64,000 bases of DNA from Candida dubliniensis CD36 (GCF_000026945.1 NC_012861.1:248001-312000), one strand, 5' to 3'. Shown: positions 47,904 through 57,433, counted from the stretch's first letter. A program made the numbers and translations. Notes: a model not told the origin generated them from the letters alone.

Positions 47904-50900
47904 ATGCTGTCTATATATATAGGTGTTTACAAGGCATTGTATGATTACACTGCTCAGGCAGAAGAAGAATTGAGTATAAAAGAAAATGATCTTTTATATT
48001 TGTTAGAAAAGTCGGATATTGACGATTGGTGGAAAGTGAAGAAACGGGTTGTCGCAACTGGAGATGAAATTGTTGATGAACCTTCTGGTTTAGTTCCGTC
48101 TACTTACATCGAGGAAGCCCCTGTAATTAAAACAGCTACTGCATTATATGATTATGACAAACAAACAGAAGAAGAACTTTCATTCAATGAAAATGACAAA
48201 TTTAATGTATTTGATCTCAATGATCCGGATTGGATTTTAGTTGGTGATCTAGCAAAGGAGAAGTTTGGTTTTGTTCCAGCAAATTATATTCAACTTGATT
48301 CATCAGAAGCAGCAGCAACTACAGAGCCGGCACAATTTCAGCAACAGCAGCAGCAGCAGCAACAACCACAACAGACTTTTCAACCACCTCCACAACAACA
48401 GCAGACTCAGATTCCTATTAACAATTTTCCTCCACCACCTTCACATAAAGATAGAACACCGGATTTCCCTGCACCACCTGTTCATAAGGATAGATCACCA
48501 GAGCATCCACCTCCAACTCCTGAAAAAGATTATCCTCGTATGCTTGAACAAGAGCCTAGATCCTCGGCTACTAGATATCACCAAGAACCAGAACGAAGAG
48601 AAGGAGAAGGGGAAGAAGAAGAAGCACCCCCACCAATGCCATCTAGACCAACTGCGTCTAGTATTGTGGCACCAGCACCAGTTGTGGGCCGTTCGAATAC
48701 TTATGAACAAGAAGAAAGCATTGAACAGAATGAACATTCATATGATGGAGAATTTTTCACTTGGTATATTGACGAGGTTGATGGTAGAAAGAAAAGAGCA
48801 ATCAAACTCTCAATTGGTCAAGGGCTAGTAATCATTAAACCAAATACTACGAACCCTAAGAAATTGAGGATGAGATCTTCGTCTTCTCTTGACAACCAAT
48901 GGAGAATTAAAGACTTGATTACTTTTAATAACGAGAAGAAACACGTATTTTTAGAATTTAAGAATCCTGCTGCATCATTAGAGTTACATGCTGGGTCAAA
49001 AGATGTTGCTGAAGCCATTATGGCAATCTTGGGTGATTTGAAAGGTGCAGAAGCTGCCCATGGTTTGAGAGAGGTTGCTAAAGCTTCGAAAGCAAGTGCC
49101 AATGAAAGCAATAGAAAAATAGGTAGATTGCTCTACGATTTTGAGGCACAGGGTGACGATGAATTGGATTGTAAAGAAGGCGATGAAGTTTATATTATTG
49201 ATCAAAAGAAATCCAAAGACTGGTGGATGGTAGAAAATAGAGAAACTCGCCGTCAAGGTGTTGTCCCATCAACCTATATTGAAATAGTTAGCACATCTAA
49301 TTTGGACAAATTGACAGATGGTCCATTGAGAACAAAATCCACTAAATCAAAGGGAAGAGTTGTTGAAGCAAAAGACAAACGCAGTTCCCATCATAGAAGT
49401 AGAGAAGAACGTGACAGAATCAGAGAAAAGGATAGAGCTCAAAGAGATAAAGCTTCTTCCTCACAAGCTGAACAAGACAAATCAATGCCAAACTTCCATA
49501 GAGTAAGAACTTGGATTGATAGTTCCGGAACTTTCAAAGTTGAGGCCGAATTTTTAGGATGTGTTGAAGGTAAGATTCATTTACATAAGACAAATGGTGT
49601 TAAGATTGCAGTTTCTGCTGACAAGTTGTCGGTTGAAGATCTTGAGTATGTTGAAAGGATTACTGGTACTTCTTTGGAGCAATATAAGGAGCAAGTAATG
49701 AAACAGCAAGCAAAGAGAGCAAGATCGAAGAGCAAATCGGGTGCTACAGCGACTACATCAGGTTCCAACGACACCAAATATGCATCATCGGCAACTGCAG
49801 CAATAAACGACATTGCCCCACCTAAACCCACAAGACCACAAACAACAACACAAGTGTCTAATAATGGCGCTCCATTGTACGACTGGTTTGATTTTTTCCT
49901 TGAATGTGGTGTTGATATTGGTAATTGCCAACGTTATACCCTCAATTTTGAGCGTGAACAGATGGATGAAAATATTTTAGAAGACATTTCACCATCCTTA
50001 TTGAGAACTTTAGGGTTAAGAGAGGGAGATATTATACGAGTCATGAAATATTTGGATGCAAAGTTTGATCGTAAGAAAACACCAGAAGCACCACAACAGA
50101 GTGGTGGCTTGTTTATTGACAAGAATGGTAATTTGAAAAACAACAGCTCTTCCACTGAAATATCCAAGGTGTCAGCAGATGCCTTGCCATCTCCTGTTAA
50201 GACTCAAGTCACTTCTTCCACTCCAGTAACCGAATCCAGTCAGAATAACAACAAGATTGAAGATGATGCATGGGCAATGAAGCCTGCTGCAAGATCAAGC
50301 GAAGATCTTCTCAAACCATCTCCACAACCACAAACTCCTCAATACACAGGGGCTTTGTCTGACCTTGTCAACATCAAGCCTGTTGGAACCAGTAATGAAA
50401 ACAAAATCAAAACAGAGCAGTCACCAGCAGCACCAGCACTCCAACCAACCAAAACTTCAAACACTACTGCCACCACTTCTTCTATTCCTCCACAAGGCTC
50501 CAGTGTAACGCCACAAAGAACAGGTACTTTAGTTCCAGTTCAAAAGACAGGTGGGTTAGTACCTGTACAAAGAACTGGAGGTGGATTAGTGGCTGTACAA
50601 ACTGGTGGTTATTTGCCTTCTCAGCCTACCGGGTTTGTTCCAATCACTGCTCAACCTACTGGTTTTATTCCAATTCAAGCTACAGGAATTTTGCAGCCAC
50701 AATTGACATTTGGTATTGTTCCCTTGCAAACAGGCACAACTACTTTCAATGCAAATAACAAGACTGCACCACCAAGACCAGAGACTGCCCCTCCTCCAAT
50801 CACCACTTTTGGACAGCAACCTACATTCCAGCCTGCATTTGTTCCATTACAAACAGGTGTTATAACTATGCCTCAGACTACTTTTGGTGGTCAACAGCAA

Positions 50901-51677
50901 CAGTTGCCAAATCAAATTACTGGAGGTGCACCACCGCAAACATCCTTTAACCAACCTGCATTAGTTCCAAGTCAAAGAACAGGCGGTCAAATTACTGGTG
51001 GTTTTGTGCCACAATCGAATTTTGGTAAGCAAATTACTGGTGGATTTATGGACAGTAATACATTGTCGTTGGGACAACAAATCACTGGAAACGCACCACC
51101 ACCACCAACGACTTCATTTGGGCAGCAAATTACTGGGGGGTTACCAACAACCTCTTTTGGACAGCAAATTACTGGAGGTTTCCCACAAACATCGTTTGGT
51201 CAGCAAATCACTGGTGGAGCACCACAGACTTCTTTTGGCCAACACATTACTGGTGGAGCTATGCCGAATACCTCATTTGGTCAGTCATTTTCTCAACAAG
51301 CTACGTCTAACCCATTCCCTCAAATGGCAAATCAATTTACACAACCACAACAGCCACAACCAGTAATGAACCAATTTCAACCACAACCACAAGTACCACA
51401 ACAACAACCTTACTTCAATCAATTTCAACTGCAACCTAACCTCAATCAAATGACAAATATGTTTCAGAACACTTCTATATCTTCCCCTGCTACGTTCAAT
51501 CAACAAATTCCAACAACAACTTTTGGACAACAACCTCAATTTGAAGGATTTGGATCACAACCATTACAATCACAACCAACTGGTATGGGTTTTGGAAATG
51601 CACCGTTACAATCACAACCTACAGGGAAGAGAGCTAATTTACAAGCAGCAACACCAGATAATCCCTTTGGATTCTAA
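47904..51677 (+). CDS. SLA1: Endocytic/actin scaffold Sla1
   Basis: A 1257-residue endocytic coat protein. Two N-terminal SH3 domains (about 5-70 and 75-130) are followed by a Pro/Gln-rich stretch and a conserved region (about 285-385). A third SH3 (about 405-465) comes next, then SHD1 (about 520-590, RTWIDSSGTFKVEAEFLG), which binds NPFxD sorting signals. A SAM-like SHD2 follows at about 655-715 (LYDWFDFFLECGVD). The C-terminal 400 residues are repeats with LxxQxTG (kinase sites for Prk1/Ark1) and QQITGG units. The protein ends with an NPF. It links cargo, clathrin, Pan1/End3 and the Arp2/3 activator Las17. The second codon is CTG, read as Ser in this clade. A possible 5' intron is discussed in the findings. 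Confidence 0.96.
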   Translation: MLSIYIGVYKALYDYTAQAEEELSIKENDLLYLLEKSDIDDWWKVKKRVVATGDEIVDEPSGLVPSTYIEEAPVIKTATALYDYDKQTEEELSFNENDKFNVFDLNDPDWILVGDLAKEKFGFVPANYIQLDSSEAAATTEPAQFQQQQQQQQQPQQTFQPPPQQQQTQIPINNFPPPPSHKDRTPDFPAPPVHKDRSPEHPPPTPEKDYPRMLEQEPRSSATRYHQEPERREGEGEEEEAPPPMPSRPTASSIVAPAPVVGRSNTYEQEESIEQNEHSYDGEFFTWYIDEVDGRKKRAIKLSIGQGLVIIKPNTTNPKKLRMRSSSSLDNQWRIKDLITFNNEKKHVFLEFKNPAASLELHAGSKDVAEAIMAILGDLKGAEAAHGLREVAKASKASANESNRKIGRLLYDFEAQGDDELDCKEGDEVYIIDQKKSKDWWMVENRETRRQGVVPSTYIEIVSTSNLDKLTDGPLRTKSTKSKGRVVEAKDKRSSHHRSREERDRIREKDRAQRDKASSSQAEQDKSMPNFHRVRTWIDSSGTFKVEAEFLGCVEGKIHLHKTNGVKIAVSADKLSVEDLEYVERITGTSLEQYKEQVMKQQAKRARSKSKSGATATTSGSNDTKYASSATAAINDIAPPKPTRPQTTTQVSNNGAPLYDWFDFFLECGVDIGNCQRYTLNFEREQMDENILEDISPSLLRTLGLREGDIIRVMKYLDAKFDRKKTPEAPQQSGGLFIDKNGNLKNNSSSTEISKVSADALPSPVKTQVTSSTPVTESSQNNNKIEDDAWAMKPAARSSEDLLKPSPQPQTPQYTGALSDLVNIKPVGTSNENKIKTEQSPAAPALQPTKTSNTTATTSSIPPQGSSVTPQRTGTLVPVQKTGGLVPVQRTGGGLVAVQTGGYLPSQPTGFVPITAQPTGFIPIQATGILQPQLTFGIVPLQTGTTTFNANNKTAPPRPETAPPPITTFGQQPTFQPAFVPLQTGVITMPQTTFGGQQQQLPNQITGGAPPQTSFNQPALVPSQRTGGQITGGFVPQSNFGKQITGGFMDSNTLSLGQQITGNAPPPPTTSFGQQITGGLPTTSFGQQITGGFPQTSFGQQITGGAPQTSFGQHITGGAMPNTSFGQSFSQQATSNPFPQMANQFTQPQQPQPVMNQFQPQPQVPQQQPYFNQFQLQPNLNQMTNMFQNTSISSPATFNQQIPTTTFGQQPQFEGFGSQPLQSQPTGMGFGNAPLQSQPTGKRANLQAATPDNPFGF
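50517..51300 (+). repeat. SLA1 C-terminal TG/ITGG repeat region
   Basis: More than fifteen degenerate units encode V/L-P-x-Q-x-T-G or Q-Q-I-T-G-G, separated by FVP, TSFG or APPP spacers. The DNA units (for example CAGCAAATTACTGGTGG) are similar enough for slippage or recombination to change copy number between alleles. Confidence 0.85.
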
Positions 51678-52015
51678 AAGCATTTGTAGTTTTAGTTTTC
51701 GTTTTTGCTTTTGTTATTTAGTTGATATTAAAGTACATTTTCAACTTTTATTGGCTTTTTTTTATTTTATAATTGTATATTAAACAAAATTCTATCCATT
51801 ATTTCTTATTAGAATAGTCGTTTTATTTGTTTGTAATGTTTGTGTGTATGTTTGGATATTGAAGCACGACCAAAGATTTAGATGGAGGGGGTTGCAAATG
51901 GAATTTTCTGAATCGACACGATTGCATATTTCTTCTTTTCTTTCCCACACATTGGTTGGTATTGGACTTTTCTTTGGGACTTTTCTCTGGTTTTTCTACA
52001 ATCAATTAGATAGGG
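51678..52015. other. SLA1-IME4 intergenic region
   Basis: A 338-bp gap between two plus-strand genes. T-rich SLA1 3' UTR occupies the first 150 bp. The second half contains the small ORF listed next, which runs into the IME4 start. Confidence 0.6.
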
Positions 52016-52026
52016 ATGATTTATGA
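51898..52026 (+). CDS. 42-codon ORF overlapping the IME4 start (uORF or small membrane peptide)
   Basis: ATG at 51898, stop TGA at 52024-52026, in a different frame from IME4 and overlapping its ATG (52016) by 11 nt. The peptide begins MEFSESTRLH, has one hydrophobic segment (about 20 residues, LVGIGLFFGTFLWFF) and ends QLDRDDL, so it could span a membrane. I recognise no family. If the IME4 mRNA starts upstream of 51898, translation of this ORF would terminate past the IME4 start and repress it. Could be chance. Confidence 0.35.
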   Translation: MEFSESTRLHISSFLSHTLVGIGLFFGTFLWFFYNQLDRDDL

Positions 52027-53656
52027 ATTAAAAGACTTTATTCCATTTATTGAGTTTATTTTGAATCAAGACAATAAGATATTAGACACACCAATATATG
52101 GTCAACTTTGGATAATTGGACCCTTAATTCAAGAGTCCAGTAACTTAAAATTTACCACAACTAAAGACTTTTTGGATTACATTATTCAATTCAATACGAT
52201 TAGTGGCTACCTGTTAGAGTTTAGTGGAGATTTAAATAACAGTATTAATATTAAACACTTGCCAAGATTAGCATGTATTAACTTTGAGGGAATCTTAATG
52301 TTGCAAAAAAGATTGAAGGGGAAACAAACATTTTCACAAATACCCAACTCCAAGAATCGTAACCCACCAACTAACTTATTACAGATTTTGGAAATTCTGT
52401 CAAAGCATGAAATGTTACCGTATTCCTCCACCAACAATGATAGTAGTAACTTTTCTAGTGAATTGTCACTTGGTGTTGAGTTTTTACAAGAGTTGATTAA
52501 TAAACCCACCGCTAGAACAATTTTGAATAAACAAAAGGCACGGTTAAGAACAATAGAAAAACCTTTCCATTCAATTTGCAATGACCATAATCATATCAAT
52601 TTGCTAGCTACTGTTGGGTTGAACAAAAAAGAATATAGTCATTTTGGCTCTAAACAAACAACACCTGTAGATGTTGTTCGTCAAAGAATACTCAAGTGTA
52701 GAAACATTTTATCAAATGATGTATACAAATGTGCTCAAGATAAAATTCATTTTTTACCTATTATTAATAATCATACAGATTTGAATTTAGGAGATTGTTC
52801 CTATTTGGATACTTGCCATAAATTGAAATCTTGCCGTTATTTGCATTATTATACACTTGCTCCTATGAAAAAAGAACAGTCACAAGTTAGCGAAGGACAA
52901 CAGCAGCAACAACAACAACAAAGACAAATAAAATTACAAGGACTTGAATACACTAGTGGAGACTGTTTTTCAGAATCTTTCAGAGAACCATTACCTCCTC
53001 AATGGATTAATTGTGACGTGAGATGCTTGCCATTTTCAATATTAGGCAAGTTTGCAGCTATTATTTCTGATCCAGCATGGGATATACACATGTCATTGCC
53101 GTATGGTACTTGCAAAGACGATGAGTTATTATCTTTACCTATGCATGAATTACAAGATGAGGGTATCATTATGTTGTGGGTAACTGGAAGGTCCATTGAA
53201 ATCGGGAGACGAGCATTGTTGAAATGGGGATATCAAATCTATGATGAAATGATTTGGATCAAGTTAAACCAATTGAGAAGAACGATTGTCACTGGTAGAA
53301 CCGGACACTGGTTAAATCACTCCAAAGAACATTTATTGGTTGGACTTAAAGGAAATCCAACCTGGATTAATAAGAAAATCGATACCGATGTTGTTGTTAG
53401 TCCCACTCGTGAAACATCAAGAAAACCTGATGAATTTTACGATATTGTGGAAAGATTAGTGGGTACTCATTCAAGAAAATTAGAGATATTTGGTAGAGAC
53501 CATAATACTAGACCAGGATGGCTTACAATTGGAAATCAATTACAAGGGGTTTCATTATTTGAACCAGAACTCAAATATAAGTACGAATTATATAAACAAA
53601 CAACAACGGGTGCAACTGCTGCTACTACTACTAGCAGTGGTGGTGGCGGAAAATGA
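52016..53656 (+). CDS. IME4: mRNA N6-adenosine methyltransferase Ime4 (METTL3/MT-A70 family)
   Basis: A 546-residue MT-A70 protein. A CCCH zinc finger is visible at residues 261-277 (CSYLDTCHKLKSCRYLH). The methyltransferase domain includes ISDPAWDIHMSLPYG at about 350-364, GHWLNHSKEHLLVGLKGNP, SRKPDEFYDIVERLVG and RKLEIFGRDHNTRPGWLTIGNQL, each a close match to METTL3 blocks that bind SAM and RNA. The usual DPPW catalytic motif reads DPAW here (residues 352-355). In S. cerevisiae Ime4 makes m6A in meiotic mRNAs. A poly-Gln run (about 295-305) lies between finger and domain. It ends only 5 bp from the convergent MPO1 stop. Confidence 0.94.
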   Translation: MIYELKDFIPFIEFILNQDNKILDTPIYGQLWIIGPLIQESSNLKFTTTKDFLDYIIQFNTISGYLLEFSGDLNNSINIKHLPRLACINFEGILMLQKRLKGKQTFSQIPNSKNRNPPTNLLQILEILSKHEMLPYSSTNNDSSNFSSELSLGVEFLQELINKPTARTILNKQKARLRTIEKPFHSICNDHNHINLLATVGLNKKEYSHFGSKQTTPVDVVRQRILKCRNILSNDVYKCAQDKIHFLPIINNHTDLNLGDCSYLDTCHKLKSCRYLHYYTLAPMKKEQSQVSEGQQQQQQQQRQIKLQGLEYTSGDCFSESFREPLPPQWINCDVRCLPFSILGKFAAIISDPAWDIHMSLPYGTCKDDELLSLPMHELQDEGIIMLWVTGRSIEIGRRALLKWGYQIYDEMIWIKLNQLRRTIVTGRTGHWLNHSKEHLLVGLKGNPTWINKKIDTDVVVSPTRETSRKPDEFYDIVERLVGTHSRKLEIFGRDHNTRPGWLTIGNQLQGVSLFEPELKYKYELYKQTTTGATAATTTSSGGGGK

Positions 53657-53661
53657 TAATT

Positions 53662-54240
53662 TTATGTTTGCTTTTTCTGTTTGGTATAATCTCTAATCAA
53701 AACTCCAGCTCTATTGTCCATATTTTTCTTCAAATCTTTACGATATCCTAAAAAGAATGCAATTTCAAAGGCAACGAAGAATGGAGCCAAAACAAGTGCT
53801 TGTAAAAGATTATCTAATAAAGCTGGAGCTCTTTTCTCATGTACTCCATGTCCATAAAATTGTGCCAACCAAGAAAATACATGTAATGCAACAGCAATTT
53901 TCACAAATTCATTACTTGTAGGAACACTAGTTTCAGATAATGTCAAATAATATTGTTTAATATAATGAGCGAAAATAAATAAAACACTAGCTGAAGGTAA
54001 ACCAATTTTCCAATCTAATAAAATATAATAAATTCCATAACTCCAAGCTAATAATGTCCCCAAATTATAATCAGAATTATTGATAAGTCCACCAAAATTG
54101 ATTGTCACTGGAGTTAAAAATGTGATTGTTGATAATAAAATAATGGGGATACAAATCAAATGAATTGTTACATTGGTATGATTGAAATGATATGAACGGT
54201 AAAATACTAAATGACTTTCCAAATCAAATAATCCTGGCAT
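53662..54240 (-). CDS. MPO1: Mpo1-like 2-hydroxy fatty acid dioxygenase (DUF962)
   Basis: A 192-residue multi-pass membrane protein of the YGL010W/DUF962 family. It begins MPGLFDLESHLVFYRSYHFNHTNVTIHLICIP, with the conserved His residues of the Y-x-x-x-H-x-N-x-x-N/T-x-x-I-H motif that bind Fe2+. The second conserved block is WLAQFYGHGVHEKRAPALLDNLLQALVLAPFFV. In yeast this ER enzyme carries out alpha-oxidation of 2-hydroxypalmitate in phytosphingosine breakdown. The frame extends upstream to 54279 but without an ATG, so the start is 54240. A 481-bp AT-rich gap follows, with a T19-type run ending at 54723 beside the STT3 stop; no gene was seen there. Confidence 0.9.
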   Translation of the reverse strand: MPGLFDLESHLVFYRSYHFNHTNVTIHLICIPIILLSTITFLTPVTINFGGLINNSDYNLGTLLAWSYGIYYILLDWKIGLPSASVLFIFAHYIKQYYLTLSETSVPTSNEFVKIAVALHVFSWLAQFYGHGVHEKRAPALLDNLLQALVLAPFFVAFEIAFFLGYRKDLKKNMDNRAGVLIRDYTKQKKQT

Positions 54241-54721
54241 GGTGAGAATATGTTGTTGTTGTTGTTGTTTAATCTCCACGAATCAATGAATAGATATTAC
54301 TACTCACATTAAAACACGTCAGAAAAAGAATACATTTTTGATCTCATTTATATATTAAATTTACAGAGATAATTAATTATACATACTAAAAAATCTCCAA
54401 TATCAAATTTGTTGCGCGATTTTTATTGATGTTTCAAGTGGGGTTATTTTTCAAGTTCAACAAAGGAAGCAATATAGGGAGGAATGATTTATATTCAATG
54501 CTTTAATCTTGAAGCTAACAACCATTCTCTCCTCTTTTTTTTGTTTGAAAAATAGGAAATTATATATTATATACCCAACAATACTTTAAATTATCATGTT
54601 GTTGTTGAATATATCTTTATGGAGAACTATCACAATAATTTTATTTATGTTTGGTTATATGTATTTCATGAAAAGTTTTAATCTATAAACTTAATTTTTT
54701 TTCTTTTTTTTTTTTTTTTTT

Positions 54722-56989
54722 TTACTCTCTTACTTCCAATTTTGGTCTCTTTATAGATCTATTTCTTTTGGAAGTATTAGATGATGATGATTCTTCAAAA
54801 GCAGTAGCTTGATGTAAATCTCTACCAACATTATCCAAATCTTTAACCTTATAAATTCTTACAATCCAATTTTCTGATGTGAAAACTTCTTCAACAACAT
54901 TTAATTTCGGTACATCATTGGCAGGGATTTGTTGGTTTCTAACTCTATCAACCCCATCTCTACCTCCAAATAATTCCGTGAATCTATAATATGATAATTT
55001 ATACATCAAAGAATTTTTCATGGCAAGTGATGCATCTTTATCCACTTTATATTCACCTCGATCAGTGAAATATTCTCTTTCTTTGATTTCATCAGGCCAA
55101 ATACCTTCGGCAATTCTTACCATCCACAAGAATTTATTAATATCGTCACCAGAATAACCTAATAACCCTCCAAATATGACTAACACATAATCAACATCGT
55201 GTTGTCTCAAAATTTGATATGAAACATCTTCATTCGAAGACATTGCCTTACCAACGGTGGCAATATGAGTGTTATTCCAAGTATTGTTATCAACAAGAGT
55301 GGTTCTATCAGCCATACCTCCAATTTGATACCCATAATCCCACCAGGCCATAACTTTGGCATCTTCTGGTGTGTTCATTCTTAACCAGTAATAAGCTTCT
55401 CTATAATCATCAATGATATGTTGTGAGCCATCTGGGTTTCTTGATGCTAAAACAACCGATGGTGATGAATAGGCATTTGATGTTACCCAAGTACAATGTA
55501 AAACAAAGTAGAAAAGGTAAAAAGTGAATGATAATAACACCAAAAGTTTTGATAATAATCCAGCAATTGGGAATTTGAAACTTGATTTTTTAGTTGAACG
55601 CTTGGACTCGCCGTCATCATCATCATCTTCGTTGTTATTATCAACTTTTTCAGTGAATAAATCGACAATATCTAAATAGACATCAAACAATTTAGATAAA
55701 GCAATTGCTGCAGCAACACAAATAACTGGAGTCAAAGTCAACATTAATCTCACCATAACACCAGCAAAATAAGAACACAATACACTATAAATAATAATGA
55801 AAACGTGTTCATCTTTTAATTCTTGGAAACATAAATAGATACCAGCAGGGAATAACCAAATAAGCATACTGGTATCAAAAAAGAATGCTGGCCATGCAGT
55901 AGGTTGATGTTCAGAAACAGAAGCAATAATTGGAATATGAATTTTGGCATAATTAGTATCCCATAAGGAATAAAATCTACCTGTCCAAGGAGCAATCCAA
56001 CCCATTGCTGTCAATCCAAATAATCCGCCAATACCTAAACCCACAACAAGTATAATGGAAACAATTAAAAAAGATTTAAATTGTTTTGTTGGAACTTTTG
56101 ATTTAACATAATCACCAAAGGCAACTAATTGTAATAATCCAAATACCCCTAATGCTGCCATATGATCATTGGATCTAATGGGTAAAAACCCAACAAAGGG
56201 AATTTGCATTGATGCTAAAGTACCCAAGGCATACCATGTAGTATAAGCAGTGTATAATTTAGCATTGTAACGACCCATAAAAATCAAAACAAACACATGT
56301 AAAGGAATTAAATTAGTAATGAAAACATATCCACCCCAAGCACTAACCATATAGAAATAAAATAATGCTGTCAAAGTGGCATAAAACACTGAACCCATTT
56401 TCATTGATTTAATCCAGAAATAAAATGTTGCCATTAATAAAGTAATAGCAATTGCTTCATTATCATAAGAACCAGCAACTGATCTTGAAATATAACCTGG
56501 AGCAATACCCATGAATATAGCTGCCAATAATCCTGCACTAGAATCTTTCATTTCTTTAGTTAAAAAATAAGTACAAATTGCAGTTAATCCAGAAAATACT
56601 GGGGCTAATAAAACACAAATATTTCTGATATCAACTGGTAAGGCAAACCAATCACGTAAAATATGCCAAATGGCACCTGAAGTCACCATTAATCCGGGAT
56701 ATAAAGTACCACCAGTGACTCTTCCTAAAGGATACCAAGTTCTATCATCAAACCAATTCAAAAATTCATAAAAAGAATGAGTCACTAAATATTTCGTGGC
56801 TCGGAAATTAAACCAAGGATCAAATTCATGAATAATACTTTCAAATCTAATCACAGAAAATAAACGGGAAGAAATAGCTGCTCCTGCTATCGATATAAAT
56901 ATAATAACTTTTAATAAAACTCTAATCAGTTCAACATCTATCCCCAATACTGTCAATTGAGGTTTAGATGATGTGACGGTATATGCCAT
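54722..56989 (-). CDS. STT3: Oligosaccharyltransferase catalytic subunit Stt3
   Basis: A 755-residue ER membrane protein that transfers the dolichol-linked glycan to Asn in N-glycosylation. The N-terminal part has about a dozen transmembrane helices. The first luminal loop carries ESIIHEFDPWFNFRATKYL, the D-x-D-type metal-binding region of the family. The soluble C-terminal domain has the sequon-binding WWDYGYQIGGMADRTTLVDNNTWN (about residue 546). The DxxK-like region follows, with HDVDYVLVIFGG. S. cerevisiae Stt3 is 718 aa; the extra residues include an acidic DDDD loop at about 450. In S. cerevisiae STT3 is next to PIB2, as here. The 444-bp upstream gap (T14 run near 57025) has no gene. 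Confidence 0.97.
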   Translation of the reverse strand: MAYTVTSSKPQLTVLGIDVELIRVLLKVIIFISIAGAAISSRLFSVIRFESIIHEFDPWFNFRATKYLVTHSFYEFLNWFDDRTWYPLGRVTGGTLYPGLMVTSGAIWHILRDWFALPVDIRNICVLLAPVFSGLTAICTYFLTKEMKDSSAGLLAAIFMGIAPGYISRSVAGSYDNEAIAITLLMATFYFWIKSMKMGSVFYATLTALFYFYMVSAWGGYVFITNLIPLHVFVLIFMGRYNAKLYTAYTTWYALGTLASMQIPFVGFLPIRSNDHMAALGVFGLLQLVAFGDYVKSKVPTKQFKSFLIVSIILVVGLGIGGLFGLTAMGWIAPWTGRFYSLWDTNYAKIHIPIIASVSEHQPTAWPAFFFDTSMLIWLFPAGIYLCFQELKDEHVFIIIYSVLCSYFAGVMVRLMLTLTPVICVAAAIALSKLFDVYLDIVDLFTEKVDNNNEDDDDDGESKRSTKKSSFKFPIAGLLSKLLVLLSFTFYLFYFVLHCTWVTSNAYSSPSVVLASRNPDGSQHIIDDYREAYYWLRMNTPEDAKVMAWWDYGYQIGGMADRTTLVDNNTWNNTHIATVGKAMSSNEDVSYQILRQHDVDYVLVIFGGLLGYSGDDINKFLWMVRIAEGIWPDEIKEREYFTDRGEYKVDKDASLAMKNSLMYKLSYYRFTELFGGRDGVDRVRNQQIPANDVPKLNVVEEVFTSENWIVRIYKVKDLDNVGRDLHQATAFEESSSSNTSKRNRSIKRPKLEVRE

Positions 56990-57433
56990 TGCTGAATGTT
57001 GATAGTAGGAAAGTTCTTGATTGTTTTTTTTTTTTTTGCCAAGTTTGAAAATTAAATTTTGGCGGTGCTCGAAAAGAGTGCCCTTAATTATTTTTTAGCT
57101 TGAGGTTGAGGTTGAAAATAATTCATTCAATCTCACACCGTGTTGTCTTTTATTGGGTCGTGTGTGAAGTTCAAAACACCAAATTTTTCATTTATTGCAA
57201 CCAACCACTCCCCTGCAAAACTAAAACATTTTAACAATTAATAGTAAATTAAATAAAAGCAAAAGTATACATGAAGATCTACTAATAAATCTAACTAATA
57301 AGGCAAATTAAAATTAAAAGAAAATTGTAAAACTGAATGATGAAGATAAGATATATAAAAAAAAAAAAAAACTCATGACAAATAGAATTAAACCTAACCC
57401 CCCAAAGGTCAAACAATGTATAATGTTATATCT

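Noticed and set aside
54240..54279. MPO1 start with a poly-Gln leader (13 extra residues)
   Set aside because: The upstream first codon is GTG, and the conserved family N-terminus begins at the ATG at 54240.
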